This document shows positions 31,321 to 41,981 of a stretch of 64,000 nucleotides of DNA, in pieces. Origin of the DNA: Pratylenchus scribneri. Its lineage: Eukaryota; Nematoda; Chromadorea; Rhabditida; Pratylenchidae. Each line of letters starts with the position of its first letter. Position 1 is the stretch's first letter. A model generated the notes under the pieces. That model was not told where the DNA came from. It saw only the letters and a list, made by a program, of their open reading frames with translations, and ran no database searches. A program made the position numbers and the translations under genes. The stretch is from the NCBI GenBank assembly GCA_030063045.1, contig JAQSEB010000252.1:186001-250000 (forward strand), written 5' to 3'.

Positions 31321-31938
31321 TTAATCAATGGGAAGATAAATTTTTTGCTTCTCCCCAGGAAAAATGTCCGTAGAGAGGCGTAAATATTCCGGTGCATTTG
31401 GGTGCATATTGATTACCAAATATGAAAAGGGTTCGTGTGTTGCATCAGTCCATGCTTCCAAAAAATAATTCAATCTCCCGGGAAATAATTGTGAACCAAT
31501 GGTTTTTGATTGTAATTGTGAGGAAGGGCTACGCATCAAAACAAGCACGTGGGCATTGCTTCGTGCCGTACGAATATTCCTGCCAAATATGGATTGAGTC
31601 ACAAACACAATGCTGGTATTCCAGTTGTGAGAGCCACGAGTGAACAGGAGATCAAGGAAATCATTTTTTGTGTCCAACATCAAGTCATCCAAAATGAGAA
31701 GCAGAGGTTTGGGTTGGGATTTTATCATTTCCTCATCAGGAACGCCATTATGCGTTTCCACTCCCTCTTCGGTTTTCAATCGCATTATTGCATCGTTCAG
31801 CTCCCCATAGCAATAGAGCACTTTTTGGGGTGGAGGATCGATCAACTCTTTTCTATGCTTTAGGAATTTCAACAGCCATTGGGTTTTTCCGGAGCCAGTG
31901 GCTCCAGCCAAAATTAGAGTGAATGGTGAAAAAAACAT
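31321..31938 (-). CDS. FtsK/HerA-type DNA packaging ATPase
   Basis: Intronless, 205 aa, a normal size for Polinton A32-like ATPases. Walker A is GATGSGKT and Walker B is LLLILDDLM, with a sensor-like Q (FVTQSIF) downstream. It pumps DNA into the capsid. It sits apart from the five-gene block and has its own TATA-like element. Confidence 0.93.
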   Translation of the reverse strand: MFFSPFTLILAGATGSGKTQWLLKFLKHRKELIDPPPQKVLYCYGELNDAIMRLKTEEGVETHNGVPDEEMIKSQPKPLLLILDDLMLDTKNDFLDLLFTRGSHNWNTSIVFVTQSIFGRNIRTARSNAHVLVLMRSPSSQLQSKTIGSQLFPGRLNYFLEAWTDATHEPFSYLVINMHPNAPEYLRLSTDIFPGEKQKIYLPID

Positions 31939-31974
31939 TTTTTTATGGTATTAATTTAGCCGAAATTTGACTGC

Positions 31975-31985
31975 TTAAATAGACC
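31975..31985 (-). promoter_or_regulatory. TATA-like element of the ATPase gene
   Basis: GGTCTATTTAA on the minus strand, 37 bp before ATG 31938. A variant of the GTCTATATAAA element. Confidence 0.55.
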
Positions 31986-32223
31986 ACCTATTATTAGCTC
32001 TAAAAGCTAATTCCTTTTCTAAATCTAAGTTTCAAAAAATGGTTAACATTTTTTATTCAACATATCAAAAATGCCATAATTCGAATAGACAAAATGTCTG
32101 CGCATCAAATTCTTCTTCAATTCTTATTCTTCTTCTTTGAAAGTTGAAGAAGACGGCTCATCGTAGGCATTTTGCTGGGAATTCTAAAAATTGTGCATAT
32201 GAGAAAATAATTTTTTCCGTTTT

Positions 32224-33039
32224 TTAACCGACCAATTTGCGCTTTTCAATTCGGATTCCCTCTGTCCTTGATCGTGTTCCTTCTTCGGGAAAATGAATGG
32301 TGATGTCGAATTCATATTGGCCATTTTGAATTCCAAATTTGAGAAGATTATTTCCTTCCCCAACAATAATTCCGCCGTCATGCGGCACTTCGGGTGGTTG
32401 CTCCACATAGCCGGGAAGAAGCTTCACTTCCTTTCCGCCCCAATCAAGTATTTTCCCATCTAAAAATGTTGATTTTTATTAGTCAATTTATTTTTGTAAT
32501 CTACCTTTTGGGACTCCGGGATAAAATGCATACATTTCCCAAATGTCTATGATAAATGGCGGGGTGTCGTCCTCCACAAGTTTGAATTCGATCAAATCCA
32601 AAAAGCCGGTCGGATCACTAAATAGGAATATATTTTTTAGGAGAAAGGATAAAAATACCCACCCAATGCCAATATCGAAAATCAGGTCCTCGACAAAAAA
32701 TTCAGGATATTCCTTGAATTTGTATTCCTCGGGAAGTTTTAATTCCTTGAATTTGCTTTCCAGGGCGCCAATTCGCAAAAATTCGTTCCATTCACGAGAG
32801 TATTCAATGTCAGAAGTGATTTTGCCGGTTTTGATAAATTCTTGCAGTGTTTTATTTGAATGGAATCGGTCGTCGAATTGCGATGGGATTGTCTTTGATG
32901 GTTGCAGAGAAGAAATTGGAGGAAGCGATTTTGAACGATTTATTGGTGCTGTTGAACGAAACATTGAAGGTGCTTCAGTTTGAATTATGCCAATTTTTTT
33001 TTTGCAATAAATGCGAATGTTTTCTCGAAAATGAGACAT
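32224..33039 (-). CDS. Unrecognised spliced protein near the right TIR, 241 aa
   Basis: Three exons (33039-32663, 32617-32505, 32459-32224) with GT-AG introns give 242 codons in frame including the stop. The N-terminal third is basic and serine-rich. The rest alternates charge and hydrophobics like a beta-sandwich (GFLDLIEFKLVEDDTPPFIIDIWEMYAFYPGVP, LKFGIQNGQYEFDITIHFP). I recognise no family. It is the last gene before the right TIR and, unlike the virion genes, has introns, so it belongs with the accessory group. Confidence 0.6.
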
Positions 33040-33253
33040 GTTGTTGTTTTCAGAAATATAAAAATTTTGTTTATTGTCAAATTGGAGAAATAAATCAATT
33101 TTCTCCCTGGATAATTATTGTCCTCCACCAGAGTCCGTCCTCTCAATCCTCAATTATTCCCGACCACTCCTCTCCTCATTTTAATTGAAGGACAGGATGC
33201 AGAGAGGGAAATGTTGGAGGGGGATGCAGTGGGAAGGATTGGATGGGTATATG

Positions 33254-33573
33254 GGCAAAATTGAATGTTCCCTCATCAATTGGCTGAATAGTCGAAAGGT
33301 GAAGGCCTTGGGATTTGTGGTGGTCGGGTTCAATTCCCGGTCAGGGTGGGGAATTTTTATTTTATAAAATATATTATTTATTATTATTATTTATTAAACG
33401 TAAATAATTTTAATTAATATAGTATTCTCAAGAAAATTAATTAAATAATTAATTAAATGGTCAATTAATTAATTGACCCCACTTGGAAATGGGGTCAATC
33501 TTATAAAGTAATGCTTTAGGATAGGGCTGGGGATTATCGATTTTTAGACACCAAAACGGTACTAAATGCTGCT
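33254..33573. repeat. Right terminal inverted repeat
   Basis: Reverse complement of the left TIR with indels. It includes the near-palindrome at 33475-33496 and the second tRNA-like unit. The outer end is identical to the left over more than 50 bases apart from one substitution. Confidence 0.9.
33269..33359 (+). ncRNA. tRNA-like Pol III unit in the right TIR
   Basis: Same layout as 6721-6811: A-box-like TTGGCTGAATAG (33280-33291), B box GGTTCAATTCC (33327-33337), 35 bp apart, and a T5 run (33354-33358). The sequence between the boxes differs from the left copy while the boxes and stems are kept: TCACC/GGTGA on the left becomes TCATC/GGTGA here, pairing through a G-T wobble. Confidence 0.6.
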
Positions 33574-33579
33574 CGCATT
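33574..33579. repeat. Right target-site duplication of the Polinton (CGCATT)
   Basis: Identical to 6526-6531. Confidence 0.93.
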
Positions 33580-34723
33580 TTTTCGAGTAATTCTGCTGAA
33601 TTGGGAATACTCAATGATAGAGCATGAATCATAGCCAAAACGTCGATCATGTGCTCAACCTTTATATTATAAATGCCAATTATATCATCTTTCTCATTCT
33701 ACCTGTTCTCTATCAAGTCCGAAAACGGTACTGGCCATTTTACCATTCTGATCCAAATCTTCCATTAAAATGAATGCTTGTTCCAATTGAACTGGGGAAT
33801 TCGCCTTGCATGCGGCATATAATTTTGGCACATGAACTTTGCCGGTTTTTCGAATTTGTTCGGCAAAATGATCGTAAAAAAGGAGTTCAGCATTATGCCG
33901 AGCAGCTAATTTTTGGGCCCATCCTGTAAGAAATCGTTCACAGCTACTTATGGTCGATAAATTTGCCACCGAGGGTACCGGAAATTGTAATAAATTAAAT
34001 TTTATAATAAATTTTAATTAATCTAAAATTGTTTGCCTTCATAATGACAGGAAATGGTGTCCGAATTCCATCAAAAAAGAATTGAATACGATAAATATGC
34101 GACAAATATCTTTAAAAATCCATGTTATTTTGTTATTATCAAATATAAAAGAAATTCGTTTTTTTATTTACCCAATTCCAGAAATTTGTGAGACTTCAGC
34201 CCGCCTTGGGCCTTGAGGCTTTATTCGCATTAATTCTTCCCATTCTCGGTCATTGCTTGAGGACATCATGCATTGAAGCACAAATCTGTGAGGATAGAAA
34301 AAAAGGATCACATATTTTGACAAATTTTAATTTTGTATAGCTCTAATTATTCCCCATAAATCCATGAAAAGAATTAATTTATGTGAATTTTTAAACGTGT
34401 GCTTCGAAACTAGATTACATTACTTCAACAAAAAAAATTATAAATTTTGCCTAGAGAGATAAAAAAAAATCAATTTTTACATACGCAATTGTAAATCGGG
34501 TCACGCCAACCAATAATTGGCTTCCATCAATTAAAACTTCAATTTGATCAGACACAATTTCGCCATTTCCATTCAGCATTCCGTCCACCGACGAATTTCC
34601 ATTGTACATTGTTTTTTGCACCAAATTCTTCTTGGCACCGATCAGTCGGCCATTTTGACGCAATGCATGTGAAGTATTTGCACCCATTGTCATTTGCTGA
34701 TCGGAATCGGAAGAAGGCGACAA
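33580..34723 (-). pseudogene. CHK kinase-like gene, 5' half, cut by the Polinton
   Basis: Minus-strand exons: up to 34485 (start uncertain; the frame stays open past 34723), 34285-34172, 34109 to about 34038, about 33986-33703, and from 33659 until the Polinton at 33573. Features are those of the CHK/DUF1679 family: SHIYRIQF and PFPVIMK (lysine strand), then VPKLYAAC and FILMEDLD. The junction near 34038-33986 is odd: the donor reads GC and the expected acceptor reads TTTCCG instead of TTTCAG. The gene continues at 6531 and its reading frame runs on exactly if the insert is removed. Confidence 0.8.
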
Positions 34724-34849
34724 TTGATTATCTTCAATTTCACCCGTGACAATTGAATCTTCAGAAGCAGTAACAGCACTTTTTGATGTGTCACCTTTTA
34801 TTTGTTCTGAATTTTGATAGCAGTTAGCTGGATTTGCTCTTTATTTTTG

Positions 34850-36710
34850 GATTTATGGAACATTTTTCACCATTAAATAAAATAGTGGCAAATTATGTTC
34901 GAGTGAATTCGATAAAATTGACTTCGGTTTTGGGTTTTCTTTTTTCCAATTTTATTCTATCATTCGAAAGAAAATTTACCCTTTAACCTAAAATCTCCGT
35001 CCATCTTTTCCCTATCAATTTCCGGAAGAAACTTACCCATTTTCTCCTTCTATAATGCTCGAGAGAAATGTTTCTTCACGATCACAACTAGTCCAAGTCC
35101 AAATCAAGGAATCCGTTGGCGAACACAGTTGTTGTAAGCTTTTGGGTATCAATATCAAATTTCTTACTGAAAAGGCACAATTGACAGACGCTTAATTCCT
35201 CTTTGACGTGGCAATCCAAAATTATAATGGAATGGATGTCTGGAGAAATTTTGTTTTTGGTTGACCCGGATCAATGATGCTATTGATTTTAGCCTGCTTT
35301 TTGTCCTGATGATTGGAGTTAGATAAAATTTTTGTGTAGTATTTAATAAGAGCCTGAATTTGAATTTGATTCAATCTTGGCTCAAGGGTACTTTTAAAAT
35401 ATGGATGTACTTATTTCTTAATAAATGGGAATTGGGAATTGGAAAGAATAATAATTTTATGTTATGTTGAGAGAGGGCTTCATTAGTTTTGGGTTTTATG
35501 CGAAACTGATGACAAATTCATCCTCTGCTCGTCGAGGCCGCGTTGATTGATGAATTCAAATTAAATTAGAAAAACTAATTTTATAGACTATCTTTTTCCA
35601 TTATATTTGAAGTTATTATTTTGAGTTTTTAATTGTTTTATTTTGAACAAATTGGAGCTGTTGCATTAAAGAAGTATTGAGGACAAAATGAGCTATATTA
35701 CTTCCACAGGACATTATTCTGCTTCAACTAAAGCCTTTAGCAAATATCAAATAACTTAAAAATTTGATAAAATATTTTTTTATATTCGACACCTCTGACA
35801 GTGACAGTTGTTATTAATATGAATAATTAAGACTTATTTTGCATTAACTTTGTTCTTAAAAATCTTTCAATATTTATCTTGGGAAAAATGAAAAAATTTT
35901 TACAATGAATTCAATTTTTTGTTGCAAAAGAAAAAGAATCCCATTCCTATTACTTTTAATACATAAATAGTTAAAAATAAAAATTGACTAAATATTTAAG
36001 ATTGAAGAAAATAGTAATTCATCAATCATTCTTCAATAGGAATAGAAAACCTATATTTTAACAGGGAAGGATTTTCATAAATTTCGGTTCATTCAAAATC
36101 CAATTTTGGACATTTTGATTTGATCAAGAGTACATCTTCTTCTTCATTTTTTTAAAATAGGGAGAAATTTTCCGGTTAATTAATTTTATCTATACACAGT
36201 GAAAGAGTGAATCAAATGAAATGGAATTTTTCAATCACAATAAAAATAACCCGAAAATAATTAATTTGAAAAGAAAAATAAAATACGGTCAGCAAATCTT
36301 TTGGCTTAAAATATAAAAACGCTTCCTTCGTATTAAGAAATTTTCCTTTTTTTGTTTACATAATAATTATAAAATTTCGGAGATGCTTCCGAAAGTATTT
36401 CAGATTCCGACCATAGATTTAAAATGGTGGGTAATTTATCTAATATTTGTAATAATGGATTAAGAGGACGTTGGGCAAATATTATTTAAAATTGAGTTTT
36501 TTTTTGCAGTAAAGAAATAGTAAATAGATTAAAATATTTATTCCAAGTTTTGAATATTAAATCAAATAAAAAGTGGGAAATTTCTATTTCAAAATAATAA
36601 TATGAAGATGGAAAATTGGGCAAGATAAATTTAATATTTTTTGAACAAATTTTAAACCAAGAATGGAAAAGAAAGAGAAAAAATCAAGATAAAAATTAAC
36701 ATATTATTAC
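34850..36710. other. AT-rich intergenic stretch with a foldback relic
   Basis: No gene seen. Bases ~35485-35575 resemble, in reverse complement, the arm of the foldback element at 39690-40304 (shared words TTTCGCATAAAAC and GACGAGC), so an old degraded copy lies here. Confidence 0.45.
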
Positions 36711-36749
36711 TAGCTCAGGAGTTCGCCCTACGGGCGAACTCCTAAGCTA
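36711..36749. other. GC-rich perfect hairpin
   Basis: AGGAGTTCGCCC and GGGCGAACTCCT pair over 12 bp with a 3-nt loop, and TAGCT/AGCTA extends the stem past one mismatch. It stands out in AT-rich surroundings and is probably the end or core of a small mobile repeat. Confidence 0.65.
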
Positions 36750-37006
36750 GGCAAAATAATCAACAAAATCATGCTAAATATGCAAAAAATTTTATTTTTA
36801 ATTCTTATTTTATTTTGATTTTTAATTCTGATTTTTAATTCTGGTTTTATTCTTATTCTGATTTTTAATTCTGATTTTATTCTTATTCTGGTTTTTAATT
36901 CTTGATTTAATTCTGATTTTTAATTCTAATTTTATTCTGATTTTTAAATTCTGATTTTGTTACTTTCCTGTTTTTTTAGGGTGTGGGGCAAGAAAATTAT
37001 CACTTA

Positions 37007-38125
37007 TCAGGGGGCAAGACTTATAATATTTAATAGGATGATTAAAAAGATGATGATGATCTTCTTCATATCATTTTCATCGCCATCTTCATCATTATCT
37101 TCATCATTTTTATTTTTTATCCTCATTCTCATTCTGCATCATCATCTTGATCATCCCCTTCAACATCATCTTCATCATTATCCTCATCTTCAGCATCCTC
37201 ATTCTGCATCATCATCTTCATCATCCCCTTCAACATCATCTTCATCATTATCCTCATCTTCAGCATCCTCATTCTGCATCATCATTTTCATCTTCATCAT
37301 CCCCTTCATCATCATGATCATCATCATCTTCAGCATCTTCCTCATCTTGTTATCATTATCATCTTCATCTTCCTCTCATCCTCATCATCTCACTCATCTT
37401 GATTCATCGTCTTCATCCTCATCTCATCTTTATCATCTTCTTCATCTTCATCATGTTTTTAGCCTTCATCATCATCCCCTTCTTTATCCTCTTCATCTTC
37501 ATCATTATCCCCATCTTCATCCTCATCATCATAATCCTCATCATCATCTTATCTTCATCATAATCATCCTCATAATCACATCTTCATCATCATCCCCATC
37601 TTCATCTTCATCATCCTCAGCATCTTCCTCATCTTCTAATCATTTTCATCTTCATCTTCCTCTCATCCTCATCATCTCACTCATCTTGGTTCATCGTCTT
37701 CATCCTCATCTCATCTTTATCATCTTCTTCATCTTCATCATGTTTTTAGCCTTCATCATCATCCCCTTCTTTATCCTCTTCATCATCATCCCCTTCTTCA
37801 TCATCATCCTTATCTTCATCATCATCATCATCCTCATCTTCATCATCCTATCATTCTCATCTTCATCATCATCTTCATCATTATTATCATCTTCATCGTC
37901 ATCATCATCTTATCTTCATCATCATCTTCATCATTATTATCATCTTCATCGTCATCATCATCTTATCTTCATCATCATCTTCATCATTATTATCATCTTC
38001 ATCGTCATCATCATCTTGTCTTCATCATCATCTTTATCATTATCCTCATCTTCATCGTCAGCATCATCTCATCTTCATCTTCCTAATCATCCTATTTAAT
38101 ATTATAGGTCTTGTCGCCCCCGCCA
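37007..38125. repeat. 1-kb (TCA)n-rich satellite framed by inverted ends
   Basis: About 37040-38090 is imperfect TCATCATCT/TCTTCATCA sequence with internal long duplications (for example around 37130-37290). The edges are a diverged inverted repeat: GGGGGCAAGACTTATAATAT near 37009 and the complement of GGCGACAAGACCTATAATAT near 38097. A long serine/histidine reading frame across it (36957-38099) is a by-product of the triplet repeat. Confidence 0.7.
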
Positions 38126-38832
38126 CAAAAAAACGGTTCAATGCAAAGAACAAATGAAACAAAAATCGAAAATAATTATTAAGATTGAGTGAATGTGTGA
38201 AGAAGGAATTAAAAATTGTATTGTTTTCTGTCATTTAAATTTAGTTAAGATAAAAATGATGCATTTTATTCTTTTAAATTATTCCATTTTTTGCTTTTTT
38301 TTATGTTCCGAATTGACTCTGTTGTTTCAGAAAAATAAAAAGAAAATAAATCTATTTAATTAATTCTAAAGAAACTTTCCAAGGTGCTTTTATTCTTTGG
38401 GAAATTTCACAATAGTTGCAGGCAGTAGAAGTAAATAAAAATAAATAACTAAAAACAAATTTCATAATCAAACATTAGTTGCAGTCTGGATTATTAGAAA
38501 TAAAAATTAATAAAAAACTGAAAAGAACATGCACATTTTTTAATTCTTTATCCTAATTTTTCTTTTTCCTTTTTTATTCTTTATGACTAAAAAATGTTTT
38601 TCTCTATTTCTTCTAAAAAAAAACAAAACGCCAAGTTCAAAATAATTTTTTATAACAAACCAACAGAAAATTATATATAGGATTAATAATTGAAATTCCA
38701 TACCATAAATCCTATCTTTTCATAGCTATGAGAATGATGAAAAAAATATAAAAATGAATCTTTCTAATTATATTGCATTATTTAATAATAAAAAATTCCA
38801 CATATATCCTCCCTCTTTTGGTCCTCATGAGG
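38126..38832. other. AT-rich intergenic stretch
   Basis: No coding or structural signal noticed. It should include the 3' UTR of the adenosine kinase gene. Confidence 0.4.
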
Positions 38833-41163
38833 TCATTTTGGTTCACTGTATTGACAAATGGCAGGAAAAGTGCAGCCAGAATTTTGAATGATTGTGCGAG
38901 CAGCAAAAATGCCAGCGGCAACACATTTGGCGAGGGGTCGACCCAGTGCCATTGCTGCCAGAAATCCTGAAATTCAAAGGAAAGATTTGGTGAGAAATGC
39001 TTTAAAAATCCAACCGCCACAAAAAGCGTCTCCCGCCCCATTGGTATCCTCGATTTGATGCCGCTCAATTGGTTTTACCGGGAATTGATGGATTTGACCA
39101 TTTTGTGCCACCAATATTGGCTCAGAACCGCAAGTAATCACAACAGTGCGTTTTCGATCGGCATTGACCTAAAAATTAGATTCTGGTTTGCTCTTTTTCT
39201 TATTCTACCTTATCAATTTCGGCCATTTTCAAAGCAATTTTTGCCAAATCTTTCGTCTCTTCAAATTTATTAGATTGCGCATAAGCCCTTGCTTCTTGCT
39301 CATTTCCAAATAGTAAATCCACCTAATAAGTGAAAAATGATAACAATTTAATAATTAAAAAATGTATATTTACAAATGGAAGAATGGCGTTGAGTCGATC
39401 GAGAAAATGAACACAAATATATTCGGCGCTGAGGTTCATGCAAAAAGGTTTATTGGATTTTGCAGCGTGACTGGCAATTTGTTGGATTCCTTCGGGACAC
39501 AACACGGTGAGAAAATAGCCCTTAATTAAAAATTTAAAGTGCAAATTATATTTGAATTATACTTCAATATAGTAATTTTGTGCCCGTTCTATCACTTGTT
39601 GATTTTCAGGTTTGTTCAAATGTGAAGTTGTAAATTGTTCGGCAGCACCCAAATACGCAACCAGACATCTAAAAATGAAGAATAAAAAAGGTAATATTGT
39701 CGTTCGTTCCCCCCCTTTTTTACCAAAAAAAATTTTTTATTTTATTTTACGCTAAAAACATGAATTTAGGGGTTTTCGATGATGGGAAATACGAATCTGG
39801 CATTAGTTTTTCATTAGCTATATTGGCTGAACCGTTATCGGTTCACAAACCGGTTTCGAAAAATCGAACTTTGGTATTTTCGGTAATATTATATATCAAT
39901 CGACGCGTATTGACGAGCTGAACACGAATCTGTCATTTGTTTCGCATAAAACACAAAACTAAAAAAGTTATGGCCATTTAAAATTTCATAAGCTATTGAT
40001 GACCCAAGTGACTAAAATGGCCATAACTTTTTTAGTTTTGTGTTTTATGCGAAACAAATGACAGATTCGTGTTCAGCTCGTCAATACGCGTCGATTGATA
40101 TATAATATTACCGAAAATACCAAAGTTCGATTTTTCGAAACCGGTTTGTGAACCGATAACGGTTCAGCCAATATAGCTAATGAAAAACTAATGCCAGATT
40201 CGTATTTCCCATCATCGAAAACCCCTAAATTCATGTTTTTAGCGTAAAATAAAATAAAAAATTTTTTTTGGTAAAAAAGGGGGGGAACGAACGACAATAT
40301 TACCATAAAAAATACTTTTATTTCAGTAAATTGATTATTTTTTTTAAAATTTAACCTAAGCAATTTGATTTAAAATGATTGATTAAAGTTAACATCAACT
40401 TCCTTATTTAAATTTAAACATAGGCATTTCTTGTTACCTCTCCGTTCCATGGATCAGAACACCACAAGTCCCAGTTTTTGCACCATCAATAAGTTGATAA
40501 TTAACGTCGAGGCCAGCTTCGGTTGCCAATTTTTGAAGAAGTTCTGCATTCTGATCAGTACCAACAGCACCGAAATAAGCAGCAGATCCCTTTTCTTTCT
40601 AAATTTATGAAATTTGAGAAATATTTATCAAATTATAATTTAAAAATTAATTTCTCAATCAGAAATTTTGAAAAAAATTACGCATATTCTTGAACAAAAT
40701 AACTTTAATAAGTTTGTGTAAGTAGAAATATTACTTTTGATATATTAATGTTAATAATTTAATAAATGTTAAAATAACTGATTCTCCTAACGCGCCAACC
40801 ATCCATTGAAAAACTCGCATTGTGTTTTGCGCTGAACCACCTGGCACATGTTTAATTAAATGTGCCATTTGTTCAAGATCGTCAAAACTAAATAAATAAA
40901 TAAATTTATTTAATTTATAGAAGGTAATATAACAATGGTAGCAGGCATTTCTCATTGTCGGGCAAAATCAAATATGCCCCATCGACCTTCAGTTGATATT
41001 TTTCATGCAATTCCGTATTGCCAGTTTGGATTTGCATATCTGAATCATTCATTGTATTGAAAAAATTTCTATTTAAATCTAATATCAAACCCAGCAAAGG
41101 ATTTCCGAATCCTATAATTAATGTTTTCTCTCGTTGAATGGCTTCTGTTGATGTTGATGACAT
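38833..41163 (-). CDS. Adenosine kinase (PfkB/ribokinase family)
   Basis: Multi-exon gene. It starts MSSTSTEAIQREK with GFGNPLLGLILD, followed by HEKYQLKVDGAYLI. The next exons give VPGGSAQNTMRVFQWM (the GG sugar-binding motif), AAYFGAVGTDQNAELL, CLVAYLGAAEQF, FCMNLSAEYI, DLLFGNEQEARAYA, and finally EDTNGAGDAF with the catalytic GAGD. It ends FPAICQYSEPK before TGA 38833-38835. The enzyme converts adenosine to AMP. One intron (about 39670-40437) hosts a foldback element, and the exons on both sides still join in frame, so the gene is probably functional. Confidence 0.9.
39690..40304. mobile_element. Foldback element in an adenosine kinase intron
   Basis: Two ~290-bp arms are almost perfect reverse complements, with a ~35-nt spacer (about 39982-40015). 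Ends are GGTAATATTGTCGTTCGTTC and its complement. A perfect 8-bp duplication, ATAAAAAA, flanks it (39682-39689 and 40305-40312), which fits a hAT-type mobiliser. It has no coding capacity. Near-identity of the arms suggests recent activity. Confidence 0.88.
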
Positions 41164-41981
41164 TATAAAGGTGAAAAATAAATAATTAAATAAGTGAAAA
41201 TTCTAAAAACCGAGATTGTTAAATAAATATTCCAATTCATTTTTTTTTATTATTTCCGAATTATGAAAAGCAAAGGTAAGGCAAAAAAATTACCCATTAA
41301 AAATTTATTATGAATGATTATTTATAGATTGGGACTGTTAGTTAAATAAACACATCAAATTCGATGTGGATTGGAAATTATTGGGGGAAAGTGCTGCTGA
41401 AGTGACAACTAACCCTCATGTTTGTTCCCCTCTATATATTTATATTCTCATTCTCACTCATGTCAATTCCCGTTTTTAATCTCTCCAACTATCAATCAAA
41501 ATTGTTTTCGATAAAAATCTTTAATTTGGAAAATTCTAAACGTTTTTAGTTTTTCGATTAAATAATTTGTTGGTGAAACATTAAAAAATGATGATAAAAT
41601 GTGGGAATTTTTAAGAAAAATTGTTAATACAAATTTAGGCATTTTATATGCATTTTATTCATAATTGTATGATTTGTTACAAGGTCAAAAAACGGATTTG
41701 TATAAAGGCACAGTATAAAATGAGGAGGCATATGGAAAAAATAAACCATGTATTGAATGGGATAGAGGAAAAATTGAAGACTGAAACAAATTTTCTGAAA
41801 TTTTCATTTTAGATTTAAATTCCACTCTTTTGGGACAGAGGCTACTATGCTTGAAGGGCGATTTTTAATATACAAAGGATGAGAAATATACTTATACTGG
41901 GTACTGGGACAATTAATTTTAAAATGAAAAGCTGGGAAAAATCAGATCATCTTAATAGTCTCATCTCATCAGAAGTTCCCA
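41164..41981. other. Intergenic region
   Basis: AT-rich. Adenosine kinase is transcribed away from it and the KRI-1-like gene runs into it. It probably holds the adenosine kinase promoter and the KRI-1 3' UTR. No conserved element seen. Confidence 0.4.

Larger units (their letters stand above)
6532..33573. mobile_element. Complete Polinton/Maverick, 27,042 bp
   Basis: The boundaries are exact: the element begins AGCAGCATTTAGTACCG and ends with its reverse complement, flanked by CGCATT on both sides. It carries imperfect ~300-bp inverted repeats. Core genes: polymerase B (13394-18496), protease (24712-25179), capsid (25197-26573), pX/pVI-like (26654-27109), penton-like (27119-28894), integrase (28897-30003) and packaging ATPase (31321-31938). 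I see no stop or frameshift in the structural genes. The only defect candidate in the core set is one splice acceptor in the polymerase. Cargo genes are a JmjC demethylase, a PAZ protein, a PIF1 helicase, two membrane proteins and several small zinc proteins. Clean duplications and intact frames suggest a fairly recent insertion. Confidence 0.96.

Noticed and set aside
36957..38099. 380-residue serine/histidine protein
   Set aside because: Read from a TCA triplet satellite; no other coding sign.
39697..40363. Two identical ~75-95 residue proteins on opposite strands
   Set aside because: They are the two arms of a foldback element.
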